Shown here piece after piece: positions 1 to 7,223 of a DNA stretch of 8,520 nt. A model generated the notes under the pieces. It was not told the origin of the DNA. It searched no databases and saw only the letters and a program-made list of their open reading frames with translations. Origin of the DNA: DASZTV01 sp036267875 (lineage in GTDB: Bacteria > Actinomycetota > Actinomycetes > JAFAQI01); NCBI GenBank assembly GCA_036267875.1, contig DATAVE010000149.1, forward strand, positions 1-8,520. Reading direction: 5' to 3'. Position 1 is the first letter of the stretch. Each line of letters opens with the position of its first letter. A program made the translations under genes and the position numbers.

Positions 1-1
1 C

Positions 2-1639
2 GCCGAACGGTTCGACGAGCTTGATGTCGTCCGTCCCGGTGATCTCGAGGAGTGTGAGGTCGATGTCGACGTCCTGCTCGTCGGATCCAAGGAGCTGACC
101 CAGGCGGGTCTGCGCCGCATCGCCCGGTGGCGAAGCGAGCACCCCGTCTCGGTCGCGATCGCTCACCTCAACGGGTCAGCGATGGACAAGTCAGTGCTTG
201 CCAGCGGCGGGATTGGCGAGGCGGTCCGCGGACCACTCACGACGACCAAGCTACGTAACGCACTCGACCGCGCGGATTCCGCACTTTGGGATCTGCTCGA
301 CGCCGCGGAGCGTCACCACCTCTCCTCCACCGAGGACGAGGCGAGCGATGCAGCGCACGACGAGGACGACCTTGCCTCGTACGGCGACTACGAGGTGGAG
401 GCCTACCCGACCGACACCAAGTACGTCCGGGTCGACGAGACCGCCGGGGCCGTTGACGATGCCGAGGACGACGACGTTCTCGATCTCGACGCGGCTGCTC
501 TGTCGGACAACATCGTGCCGGTCCACACCGTCACCGCGATCAGCGAGGAGGTGACGTCCGCGGCGGGCCGCTTCTCCGGCGTGATCCGCGGCGTCATCGC
601 CGACGTCACCGGCGCGGCGCACCCGACGAACGGCTACGCGCCGGTCATCGTCGCCGAGCCCGACGTAGTCGTGGTGCCCACCCAGCCGGTGGTCGCACAC
701 GACGATCTCGACCAGGTCGAGGACGAAGACCTCCAGTCCGACGAGGCTGAGTACGACGACGAGTCGGAGTATGAGGACGAGCCAGTCCAGTACGACGCGC
801 GGGTCGTCACGATCGCCTCGGCGACCGGCGGCTGCGGCAAGACGTTCTTCGCCACCTCAATCGCCACCGTCTTCGCCCGGATGGGCTGGAAGGTGCTGCT
901 GGTCGACCTCGACCTGCAGTTCGGCGAGGTCGCGGCGGCGCTGCAGATCCAGCACCCGTACAGCATCTACGACGGGCTGTACAAGACCAATGGTGAGCAG
1001 CTCGAGCCAGATGCGTTCCTCGAGCACCTGCCCGAGCTGGTCTGTCACCACGAGCTCGGATTCGACGTGCTGACCGCGCCGCGGGATCCCGCACTCGCGG
1101 ACTACGTCGGCGCGCGTGATGCCGGCGTGGTCCTCGACAGCGTCGTGAACCTCTACGACATCGTGCTCGTCGACACCCCGCCGTCGCTGAACGACGTGGT
1201 CATCGCCGCACTCGACCGCTCGGACATCATCGAAGTGCTCGCGACTCCCGACGTGCCATCGCTACGCAACCTCACGACGTTCATCGACATCCTCAGCCGC
1301 CTCGGTCTCGAGGACACCCGGCTGCGGCTGGTGCTCAACAAGGTCGAGCCTGACGTCGGCGTCACGGTCGCGCAGGCCAACGACGCATTCGGCGGCAGGT
1401 TCAAGACGCTCCTGCCCACCGATCGCGCCGTAAGCCGTGCGGTCAACCGCGGAACGGTCGCGCCTGTCCAGGAACCACGATCGAAGATCAGCCGGGCAAT
1501 CATGCCGGCGGCCATGGCCATCGCGCACGACCTGGCACTGCACTCCACCCCGGCCTCGCTCGCCAGCGCGGCTACCAGTTACACCGACCAATCAACCTTG
1601 CGTCGCCTGTGGCGAGCACTCTCAGGAGGTAAGTCGTGA
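2..1639 (+). CDS. tadZ: TadZ/CpaE-like Tad pilus localisation ATPase (5' end cut by window)
   Basis: ParA/MinD-type ATPase of the TadZ/CpaE family, which places the Tad (Flp pilus) machine at its site in the cell. The frame is open to the left edge with no stop, so the ATG at 182 is internal and the gene starts upstream; 545 residues are visible. Residues 1 to about 105 look like the family's receiver-like domain (positions 2-316) and show no obvious phospho-acceptor Asp after the 'VDVLLVGS' strand. An unusually long, very acidic linker follows (about residues 111-261). The ATPase domain begins near residue 266: P-loop GGCGKT (276-281), switch-type VDLDLQFGE, Walker B VLVDTPPSLND, then LVLNKVEPD and a family-typical C-terminus. 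Thr275 stands where ParA proteins carry the signature Lys, as is common in TadZ/CpaE. The stop overlaps the cpaF start (GTGA), implying translational coupling. Family assignment is firm; the role is inferred from family and neighbours. Confidence 0.88.
   Translation, partial: AERFDELDVVRPGDLEECEVDVDVLLVGSKELTQAGLRRIARWRSEHPVSVAIAHLNGSAMDKSVLASGGIGEAVRGPLTTTKLRNALDRADSALWDLLDAAERHHLSSTEDEASDAAHDEDDLASYGDYEVEAYPTDTKYVRVDETAGAVDDAEDDDVLDLDAAALSDNIVPVHTVTAISEEVTSAAGRFSGVIRGVIADVTGAAHPTNGYAPVIVAEPDVVVVPTQPVVAHDDLDQVEDEDLQSDEAEYDDESEYEDEPVQYDARVVTIASATGGCGKTFFATSIATVFARMGWKVLLVDLDLQFGEVAAALQIQHPYSIYDGLYKTNGEQLEPDAFLEHLPELVCHHELGFDVLTAPRDPALADYVGARDAGVVLDSVVNLYDIVLVDTPPSLNDVVIAALDRSDIIEVLATPDVPSLRNLTTFIDILSRLGLEDTRLRLVLNKVEPDVGVTVAQANDAFGGRFKTLLPTDRAVSRAVNRGTVAPVQEPRSKISRAIMPAAMAIAHDLALHSTPASLASAATSYTDQSTLRRLWRALSGGKS
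1624..1630 (+). promoter_or_regulatory. Ribosome binding site for cpaF
   Basis: A near-perfect Shine-Dalgarno AGGAGGT lies inside the end of the tadZ gene, 5 nt before the GTG at 1636. It supports this GTG over the in-frame ATG at 1816, which has only weak purine-rich sequence in front. Confidence 0.75.
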
Positions 1640-3132
1640 AGCTCCCCACCAGGAACGACGACGGAGCAACACCGCCGCGCCCATCTGCTGGGCTCGCCGG
1701 CACGCTCCAGGAGCGACGCGTGGCTCCCGGCTCCCGCACCGACCGCGGTCGGACTCCGGCCGCCGCCGAGCGGGTCCGCCGCACCACGGCGACCGGTCCG
1801 GGCGAGCCGCGAGCGATGGTTGCCGTCGCTCCCGTGCGCGAGCAGCAGGTCGAGTTCGACGCACTGGACGACCTGCGCGGCAAGGTTCGCGCAGCGGTCG
1901 TTGCCGACTTCGGCGCCGCACTTGCAGAGGCTGACGTCGACGAGCGGCAGATTCGCACCTCGATCGCCAAGCAGCTCGAGCGAGTGCTGCGCACCTCGTC
2001 GACGAGCGTCTCCCCTGCAGAGCGGGAAGAGTTCATCGACGCGACGCTGGCCGACATGCTCGGCTGGGGTGCACTCACCCCGCTGATGGCCGACCCGGAC
2101 ATCACCGAGGTCATGTGCAATGGCCCGCACACCGTCTACATCGAGCGCGCCGGCAAGATCTACCAAAGCGAGGTGCGCTTCCGTTCGGAGGCGGCGCTTC
2201 GCCAGGTAGCGGACCGGATGCTTGCGGTTGTCGGCCGTCGCGTCGACGAGGCAAGCCCGATGGCCGATGGTCGTCTCAACGACGGCAGCCGCATCAACGT
2301 GATCATCCCGCCGCTGTCCACGGGCGGCACGGTTCTCACGGTCCGGCGCTTCCCGGAGCGCACGATGACGGTGGCTGATCTGATCGGCCACGAGTCCCTG
2401 AGCACCGACGCATCGGTATTCCTCGAGGCGGCTGTCCGCGGCAAGCTCAACGTTCTGGTCTCCGGTGGTACCTCCACCGGTAAGACCACGTTGCTCAACG
2501 TGCTGTCGTCGTTCATCCCGTCCGACGAGCGCATCGTCACCATCGAGGACGCCGCCGAGCTCCGGCTCAGCCAGCCCCACGTCGTGGGTCTGGAGTCGCG
2601 TCCGGCCAACACCGAAGGTGCCGGCCGGATCACGATCCGCGACCTGGTCCGCAACTCACTGCGCATGCGGCCCGACCGCATCGTGGTGGGTGAGGTTCGC
2701 GGTGGCGAAGCGATCGACATGTTGCAGGCGATGAACACCGGTCACGAGGGCTCGCTGACCACCGTCCACGCCAACACGCCGCGCGATGCGCTGCTTCGAC
2801 TCGAGACGATGGTTCTGATGAGTGGCGTCGAGCTGCCACTGCGCGCGATCCGCGAGCAGATTGCCAGCTCGATCGACCTCATCGTGCAGCTCGGCCGTCG
2901 CACCGACGGTGCCCGCGTGGTCACGCACATCACCGAAGTGCAGGGCCGCGAGGGCGACACGATCACGCTGCAGGACATCTTCGACCGCAGTCACGCGGGC
3001 CCGATCCGCTCGACCGGCCTTCGGCCGCGCGCTGCGGACAAGCTCGCCGAGCGCTCCATCGAGATTCCGTTGACGATCTTCCGTCGTACCGCGGTTGCGG
3101 CTGCGGCGCCAAGCCGGAGGGCCGCCCGATGA
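1636..3132 (+). CDS. cpaF: CpaF/TadA secretion ATPase of the Tad pilus
   Basis: Hexameric type II/IV secretion ATPase (GspE/VirB11 superfamily, CpaF/TadA branch) that powers Flp-type pilus assembly at the cytoplasmic face of the membrane. 498 residues. The first 70 or so are rich in Arg, Pro, Ala and Thr and probably disordered; an N-terminal helical domain (about 75-150) then leads into the conserved 'DPDITEVMCNGP' region. Walker A GGTSTGKT is at 277-284. The Asp box (RIVTIEDAAEL), Walker B-like RIVVGEVRGGEA (348-359) and His box TGHEGSLTTVHANTPRD (from 368) are all intact, so the enzyme looks functional. It starts at a GTG with a strong Shine-Dalgarno and overlaps tadZ by 4 nt; its stop overlaps the tadB start (ATGA). 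Gene order and motifs make the assignment very safe. In actinobacterial annotation the same protein is called TadA or CpaF. Confidence 0.95.
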   Translation: MKLPTRNDDGATPPRPSAGLAGTLQERRVAPGSRTDRGRTPAAAERVRRTTATGPGEPRAMVAVAPVREQQVEFDALDDLRGKVRAAVVADFGAALAEADVDERQIRTSIAKQLERVLRTSSTSVSPAEREEFIDATLADMLGWGALTPLMADPDITEVMCNGPHTVYIERAGKIYQSEVRFRSEAALRQVADRMLAVVGRRVDEASPMADGRLNDGSRINVIIPPLSTGGTVLTVRRFPERTMTVADLIGHESLSTDASVFLEAAVRGKLNVLVSGGTSTGKTTLLNVLSSFIPSDERIVTIEDAAELRLSQPHVVGLESRPANTEGAGRITIRDLVRNSLRMRPDRIVVGEVRGGEAIDMLQAMNTGHEGSLTTVHANTPRDALLRLETMVLMSGVELPLRAIREQIASSIDLIVQLGRRTDGARVVTHITEVQGREGDTITLQDIFDRSHAGPIRSTGLRPRAADKLAERSIEIPLTIFRRTAVAAAAPSRRAAR

Positions 3133-4082
3133 TCGAGTTCCTCGCAGCCATCCTGGTCGGTGGCGGAATCGTCCTGGCAGTGACCGCTCGCGTCGCGAGC
3201 AACGGCCGCCGGATCACCGACCTCCGCGCGGCGCTCGACCTGCAGGCGATCTCGCCGGCTCGTCCAGAGGACGCGGCGCGCACCAGCGCACTGCTCGCTC
3301 GCAGCGGCATCGTGGCCGAGAAGGCGCTGGCCGACGTCGACCTCCTCGACCGGGTGCGTCAGCTACTGGACCGCAGCGACTGGTCGCTGACTGCCGGCGA
3401 GTTCGCCGTCACCTCGGCCGCCGGCGCGCTGTTCGCCGCACTGCTCGGCTGGTTCATCGCAGGACCGATCCTCGCGGTGATCCTGCTGGTCGTCGTAGCG
3501 GTCGTTCCCTACCTGTTGCTGGTCCGCTCGGTCGACAAGCGCAAGAAGGACTTCGAGGAGCAGTTCCCTGAGGTCCTCGAGCTGATCGCCGCAAGCCTGG
3601 AGTCCGGTGCGAGCGTCGTACGTGCGCTCGAGCTGGTCGTCGAGGAGGCGGACGAGCCGATCTCCAGCGAGTTCGGCCGTGTGCTCGCCTCCACCCGCAT
3701 GGGCAGCGACCTGTCAGATGCACTCGCCATCATGAGCGCGCGCCTCGGCTCACGTGACGTCGACTGGACCGTTCAGGCGATCACCGTGCAGCAGCGCACC
3801 GGTGGTCGGCTCGCGGACATCCTGCGGATCGTCGCTCGGACGATGCGCAGCCGTGGCGAGGTGGTCCGCGAGGTCGCAACGCTCACCGTCGAAGGTCGGC
3901 TGTCCGGCGCCATCCTCGGTGCACTGCCGTTCTTCATCGCTCTGGTGATGCTCATCGTCAACCCGACATACCTGCACCCGCTGTTCCACCAGACCATCGG
4001 CCTGGTGATGATCGCGGCCGCCGGCGCTCTCATGATCGTCGGCTTCTTCTGGATGCGGCGCATCGTCCGCGTGGAGGTCTGA
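3129..4082 (+). CDS. tadB: TadB-like T2SSF-domain inner-membrane platform protein
   Basis: Integral membrane platform protein of the Tad pilus machine, expected to dock the CpaF ATPase and pass its motion to the pilin. 317 residues. Predicted membrane segments lie at about 3-20, 92-112, 113-132, 261-277 and 289-308. Between the two membrane pairs is a cytoplasmic T2SSF (GspF-like) domain, about residues 141-260, with the recognisable 'FPEVLELIAASLESG' start, 'MGSDLSDAL' and 'QQRTGGRLADIL'. The start overlaps the cpaF stop as ATGA, so translation is probably coupled. Length and topology match actinobacterial TadB. Position directly after cpaF and before a second T2SSF protein is the standard cpaF-tadB-tadC order; the B/C names rest on that order as much as on sequence. 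Confidence 0.92.
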   Translation: MIEFLAAILVGGGIVLAVTARVASNGRRITDLRAALDLQAISPARPEDAARTSALLARSGIVAEKALADVDLLDRVRQLLDRSDWSLTAGEFAVTSAAGALFAALLGWFIAGPILAVILLVVVAVVPYLLLVRSVDKRKKDFEEQFPEVLELIAASLESGASVVRALELVVEEADEPISSEFGRVLASTRMGSDLSDALAIMSARLGSRDVDWTVQAITVQQRTGGRLADILRIVARTMRSRGEVVREVATLTVEGRLSGAILGALPFFIALVMLIVNPTYLHPLFHQTIGLVMIAAAGALMIVGFFWMRRIVRVEV

Positions 4083-4087
4083 CAGCC

Positions 4088-4981
4088 ATGGTTCTGCTAG
4101 CCGTCATCTTCGTCGCGGCCGGGCTCGGTATGGCCGGAGCCGGCATGTACGCCAGCCGCGCCACGCTTGCCGGGCACGCCCAGGCTGCGATGTCCGCACT
4201 GGACAACGCCCCGCGTCCCGACGCGGGCCTCGCCTACCGGTTCCTCGAGCCGATCGGCGACGCCGGTGGACGCCTGGTCCAGCGGCTGTCGCCGGCCGCA
4301 CGGCTGGAGCTCACTCGCCGCCGGATCGTCTTCGCCGGAATGGAGAGCAAGCTCACCCTCGAGAAGGTCCTTACCTACAAGGCGATCGCGGCACTTGCCG
4401 GTTTGGTGTTCGGCCTGTTCATCCACCCCCACCAGGTGCCCGGCATCCTCGCTGGCATCGTCATCGGCCTGCTCGCGTCGTTCGTTCCTGACGTGTGGCT
4501 CGACGGACGCGCCAAGACCCGCCAGCAGCAGATCGCCCGGTCGCTTCCTGACGCGCTCGACCTTCTCGCGATCACGGTCGAGGCCGGCCTCGGTCTCGAG
4601 CAGGCCCTCACCATGGTGACCGAGCGGCTCGACGGGCCACTGGGCGAGGAGCTCAGCCGGATGATCCGCGAGATCGACCTAGGCGTGAACCGTCGTACCG
4701 CGCTGGAGTTCCTGCGCAATCGCACCGACGTCCGCGAGCTGTCGGCCTTCATCGTCTCGCTGCTGCAGGCCGAGGAGCTCGGCATGGCGGTCGGCGAGGT
4801 GCTGCGAGTGCAGGCCGCGCAGGTCCGCCTGGTTCGCCGGCAGAAGGTCCGCGAGCAGGCCGCGAAGACGCCGGTGAAGATTCTGTTCCCCGTGATCTTC
4901 ACGATCTTCCCGGCGATGTTCGTCATCACGATCGGCCCAGGCGCGATCCGGATTGCGCAGACGGTCCTGCACCTGAACTAG
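4088..4981 (+). CDS. tadC: TadC-like T2SSF-domain inner-membrane platform protein
   Basis: Second platform protein, thought to pair with TadB in the Tad pilus inner-membrane complex. 297 residues. An N-terminal membrane segment (about 2-22), a central pair (about 97-112 and 115-133) and a C-terminal one (about 264-285) surround a T2SSF domain from about 146. Typical TadC features are 'SLPDALDLLAITVEAGLGL' and the C-terminal 'QAAKTPVKILFPVIF' before the last membrane helix. The ATG sits 5 nt after the tadB stop, with GGAGG at 4073-4077 as a ribosome site 10 nt upstream. It is the last gene of the unit: its TAG is followed at once by a small hairpin and a strong terminator. TadE/TadF-like pseudopilin genes, which often follow tadC, are absent here. 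Confidence 0.92.
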   Translation: MVLLAVIFVAAGLGMAGAGMYASRATLAGHAQAAMSALDNAPRPDAGLAYRFLEPIGDAGGRLVQRLSPAARLELTRRRIVFAGMESKLTLEKVLTYKAIAALAGLVFGLFIHPHQVPGILAGIVIGLLASFVPDVWLDGRAKTRQQQIARSLPDALDLLAITVEAGLGLEQALTMVTERLDGPLGEELSRMIREIDLGVNRRTALEFLRNRTDVRELSAFIVSLLQAEELGMAVGEVLRVQAAQVRLVRRQKVREQAAKTPVKILFPVIFTIFPAMFVITIGPGAIRIAQTVLHLN

Positions 4982-4997
4982 GCGAGACCCTCGCAAC

Positions 4998-5040
4998 ACG
5001 AGGCACCCCACCGATCATCCGGCGGGGTGCCTCGTTTGTT
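4998..5040 (+). terminator. Rho-independent terminator after tadC
   Basis: An 11-bp perfect stem (CGAGGCACCCC at 4999-5009 against GGGGTGCCTCG at 5024-5034), one A/C mismatch, three more pairs (CCG/CGG) and a 6-nt loop ATCATC, followed by TTTGTTGT. A smaller hairpin, GCGAG-ACC-CTCGC at 4982-4994, lies between the tadC stop and this stem. Together they mark the end of the Tad unit and separate it from the next gene. Confidence 0.88.
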
Positions 5041-5053
5041 GTCTGAGGCCGAA

Positions 5054-5080
5054 CGTCACATCTCGGCGCTGCGCGGACAT
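5054..5080 (+). promoter_or_regulatory. Candidate ECF-type promoter
   Basis: CGTCACA at 5054-5060 resembles the TGTCACA-type -35 element used by some ECF sigma groups. GGACAT at 5075-5080 could serve as the -10, although the spacing and the -10 match are imperfect. It lies in the 73-nt gap between the terminator and the membrane-protein gene, 34 nt before its ATG, where a promoter for the sigma unit must be. If real, it could allow autoregulation by the sigma factor encoded two genes on. This is pattern matching by eye only. Confidence 0.3.
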
Positions 5081-5102
5081 TCCCAGAGTGAGACGCCACG
5101 AT

Positions 5103-5107
5103 GGGAG
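5103..5107 (+). promoter_or_regulatory. Ribosome binding site deciding the start at 5114
   Basis: GGGAG 6 nt before the ATG at 5114. The alternative in-frame GTG at 5027 lies inside the right arm of the tadC terminator and has no comparable site, so 5114 is preferred. Confidence 0.6.
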
Positions 5108-5113
5108 CACCTC

Positions 5114-5788
5114 ATGAACACAGAAGAGCGGTTGCAGGCAGCCGGCCGGAAGGTCGATGCTTCCGGATTCGCCGAGCGGTCCACCGAGCTGGCAGGACAG
5201 ATCGCGAACACCCAACGGCGGTCGTTCCTCGGGTCGCGCAAGCGAATGATTGCCGTCGGCGCGGCCGGAATGATCCTCGTCCCAGGCGTGGCGGTCGCTG
5301 CGACGCTGCACTTCACCGCGGAGACGGGTCACTACGGCCCACCGGGGCTGACCGAGAGCGACACCTCTGAGTTCATCAACATGTGCGCGCCTGACATCCG
5401 AGCGTTCGTTGCCACCCTCGCCCCTACCAGCCGGCCGTTGCCCGCCGGCACCACGTGGCCGGAGCTGATCGACCAGGTCGCCACTCCCGCACCCGGCGAC
5501 TGCCCGCCGAGCGGGCCCGGCGAGATCCAGCAGGTCACCGGCCTGCGGGTTCGCCTACTCATGGCCACGACCTGCCCGTGGGACGCCACCTTCCTGCACG
5601 CGGACGACACCGGTGATGCCGCCGGCCGTACGTACGCCGGGAAGCAGCTCGCGAGCACGTACGACGCAATCAACGCGATCGGCGGCTACGGCGACGACAA
5701 CTGGAAGCCGCTGCGGGACGCCGCCGCTGCCGGCTCGCGACCGCTGGTCGAACGCGACTACCGCGCGAACTGCGAGCCGACCCAGTGA
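5114..5788 (+). CDS. Single-pass membrane protein with four-cysteine outer domain, paired with ECF sigma factor
   Basis: Family not recognised. 224 residues: a polar, charged N-terminal part (1-44, starting MNTEERLQAAGRKVDASGF), one membrane segment at about 45-64 preceded by RRSFLGSRKR, and a C-terminal part of about 160 residues. The positive-inside rule puts the N-terminus in the cytoplasm and the C-terminus outside. The outer part has exactly four cysteines (91, 130, 154, 220), enough for two disulfides. Its stop overlaps the sigma-factor start (GTGA), so the two are probably made together; one cytoplasmic segment, one helix and an outer domain is the layout of a membrane anti-sigma factor. 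However, there is no HxxxCxxC zinc anti-sigma motif, and the gene precedes the sigma gene, whereas anti-sigma genes usually follow. Anti-sigma or signal-sensor function is therefore an inference; it could equally be a sigma-controlled envelope protein. Confidence 0.75.
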   Translation: MNTEERLQAAGRKVDASGFAERSTELAGQIANTQRRSFLGSRKRMIAVGAAGMILVPGVAVAATLHFTAETGHYGPPGLTESDTSEFINMCAPDIRAFVATLAPTSRPLPAGTTWPELIDQVATPAPGDCPPSGPGEIQQVTGLRVRLLMATTCPWDATFLHADDTGDAAGRTYAGKQLASTYDAINAIGGYGDDNWKPLRDAAAAGSRPLVERDYRANCEPTQ

Positions 5789-6327
5789 GCGCCGCGAGCG
5801 ACCGCGAGCGCTTCGAACGTCTGGCGACAGTCTGCGGACCTACTGTTCTTGGCTACCTGGCTCGGCGCGCGGAGCCGCCGGCCGACGCTGCCGACATCTA
5901 CCAAGAAGTCTTGATCGTCGTTTGGCGGCGGCTGCGGTCAGTGCCCGAGGACGACGGAGAGGCGCTCGGCTGGATGATCGGCGTCGCCCGCCGAAGCCTC
6001 GCGAACCACAGGCGTGGCGCAGTACGGCACCTCGCCGCGACCGAACGACTGTGGTCGACGTTGCCGGGGGCGGTGGAAGTGCCCGAGTCAGACCTCGACG
6101 TCATCGACGCACTCGAAGCACTCGACACCAAAGACCGTGAGCTGATAACGCTGGTCTACTGGGACGGCCTCAGCTGCGAACAAGCCGCGACGGCGATCGG
6201 CATCAGCGCCGTCACTGCACGCAAGCGCCTGCAACGCACCCGCGACCGACTCCGTGACCAGCTTGACCAAGCAACGGGATCGGAGCCCGTGGCCCCTGCC
6301 CTGCACAGCCGGTGCGCTACCGGTTGA
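5785..6327 (+). CDS. ECF (extracytoplasmic function) RNA polymerase sigma factor
   Basis: Alternative sigma-70 family factor of the ECF type, which directs RNA polymerase to a small stress or envelope regulon. 180 residues with only regions 2 and 4. Region 2 spans about 9-77, with 'ADIYQEVLIVVWRRL' as the core-binding/-10 helix and 'GWMIGVARRSLANHRR' after it. Region 4 spans about 106-157, with 'LDTKDRELITLVYWDGLS' and the helix-turn-helix 'CEQAATAIGISAVTARKRL' contacting the -35. There is no long C-terminal extension of the ECF41 type. The GTG start sits on the stop of the membrane-protein gene, so translation is probably coupled. Only a weak ribosome site precedes it. The ECF class is clear; the subgroup and signal cannot be read from this sequence. 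Confidence 0.92.
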   Translation: MSAASDRERFERLATVCGPTVLGYLARRAEPPADAADIYQEVLIVVWRRLRSVPEDDGEALGWMIGVARRSLANHRRGAVRHLAATERLWSTLPGAVEVPESDLDVIDALEALDTKDRELITLVYWDGLSCEQAATAIGISAVTARKRLQRTRDRLRDQLDQATGSEPVAPALHSRCATG

Positions 6328-6338
6328 GAATCAGCGCC

Positions 6339-7195
6339 GTGACGCTCTCCTCGTGGTGGGACGCCGGATCGCGCGTGGTCGTCGAAACCAAGACGGGTCA
6401 GGCCGAGCTGTTCGTGTGGACCGGTGGGGACGGTCCCACGGTCACCTTGCTCCACGGCTATCCGGGTTCGTCGTATGACTGGCACCGCCTGGCTGAGGAC
6501 CTGGTTCCCGAGTTCCGCGTCATCGCGCCTGACCTGCTCGGCTTCGGGAAGTCAGCCAAGCCCTTTCCCTATCCATACGGCTTGCGCGAGCAGGCCGACC
6601 TGATCGAGCAGCTGTGGGACCACTTCGGTATCTCGCAGTCGGCTGTCGTGGCCCACGACTACAGCTCATCGATCGCCCAGGAGCTGCTCCGCCGAGAGTC
6701 TCCCGTCGTCACGTCCGTAGTGCTCTTCAACGGCGGCATCTATCCGGCGCTCCATCGCCCCACCGACGGCCAGCTCGCACTGCTCGGTCCCGATGGCGAT
6801 GTCCTCGCAGCGCTCATCGACGAGGGCCTATGGACGCAGGCGGTGGCGGCCACCTTCGGCCCGGCCCATCCGCTGACCGACGAGCAGGCGCACGACCTTC
6901 GGTGGCGTTCGCCGATCAGGACGGCAGACGACTGGCGGCAACCTTGCTGCACTACATCGCAGACCGAAAGATCGACGGCGAGGCATGGGTGACGGCCATG
7001 GAGACGACCGCCGTACCGGTGGCCTTCATCTGGGGACCCGACGACCCGGTGAGCGGCGAACACATGATCGCCACAGTCGAGCAACGGATGCCGCACGCGC
7101 CCATCACCAGGCTGCCCGGCGTCGGGCACTGGCCGATGCTCGAGGACCCGGCCGTCGTGTCTGCAGCCGTCTTGGATTACCTAAAACGAGTCTGA
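6339..7195 (+). pseudogene. Alpha/beta hydrolase split by a one-base frameshift
   Basis: Alpha/beta-fold hydrolase resembling the epoxide hydrolase/haloalkane dehalogenase/MEST group. The first frame (GTG 6339, or GTG 6312 overlapping the sigma gene, to a stop at 6992) carries the oxyanion strand LLHGYPGSSYDW and the nucleophile elbow VVAHDYSSS, with the Asp codon at 6657. The usual small Gly after HDY is Ser. From about 6917 the homology moves to the -1 frame ('DGRRLAATLLHYIADRK'), which holds the acid WGPDDPVSG and the catalytic His in GVGHWPM (codon 7127), ending at 7195. Restoring one base between about 6897 and 6917 gives one protein of 285 residues, normal for this group. In the first frame the sequence beyond that point looks like noise. 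No homopolymer or slippery heptamer is visible, so a real or recent mutation or an assembly error is likelier than programmed frameshifting. The substrate is unknown. It follows the sigma gene by 11 nt and may be in the same transcript. Confidence 0.8.
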
Positions 7196-7223
7196 CGTCG
7201 CACGGGTGGCCGTTTCGGTGACC

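Noticed and set aside
1579..2580. Long open frame of 333 codons on the minus strand
   Set aside because: It lies antisense to tadZ and cpaF, has no recognisable motifs or ribosome site, and is what a high-G+C gene gives in the opposite strand.
5027..5113. Upstream GTG start extending the membrane protein by 29 residues
   Set aside because: The GTG falls inside the right arm of the tadC terminator, without a ribosome site; the ATG at 5114 has GGGAG at good spacing.
5626..5636. CGTACGTACG palindrome
   Set aside because: It sits within coding sequence of the membrane protein, is short, and is compatible with ordinary codons (GRTYAG).
6614..6900. Separate start for the second hydrolase frame
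   Set aside because: The translation before about 6900 in this frame is Arg-rich noise; only the part after the frameshift matches a hydrolase.
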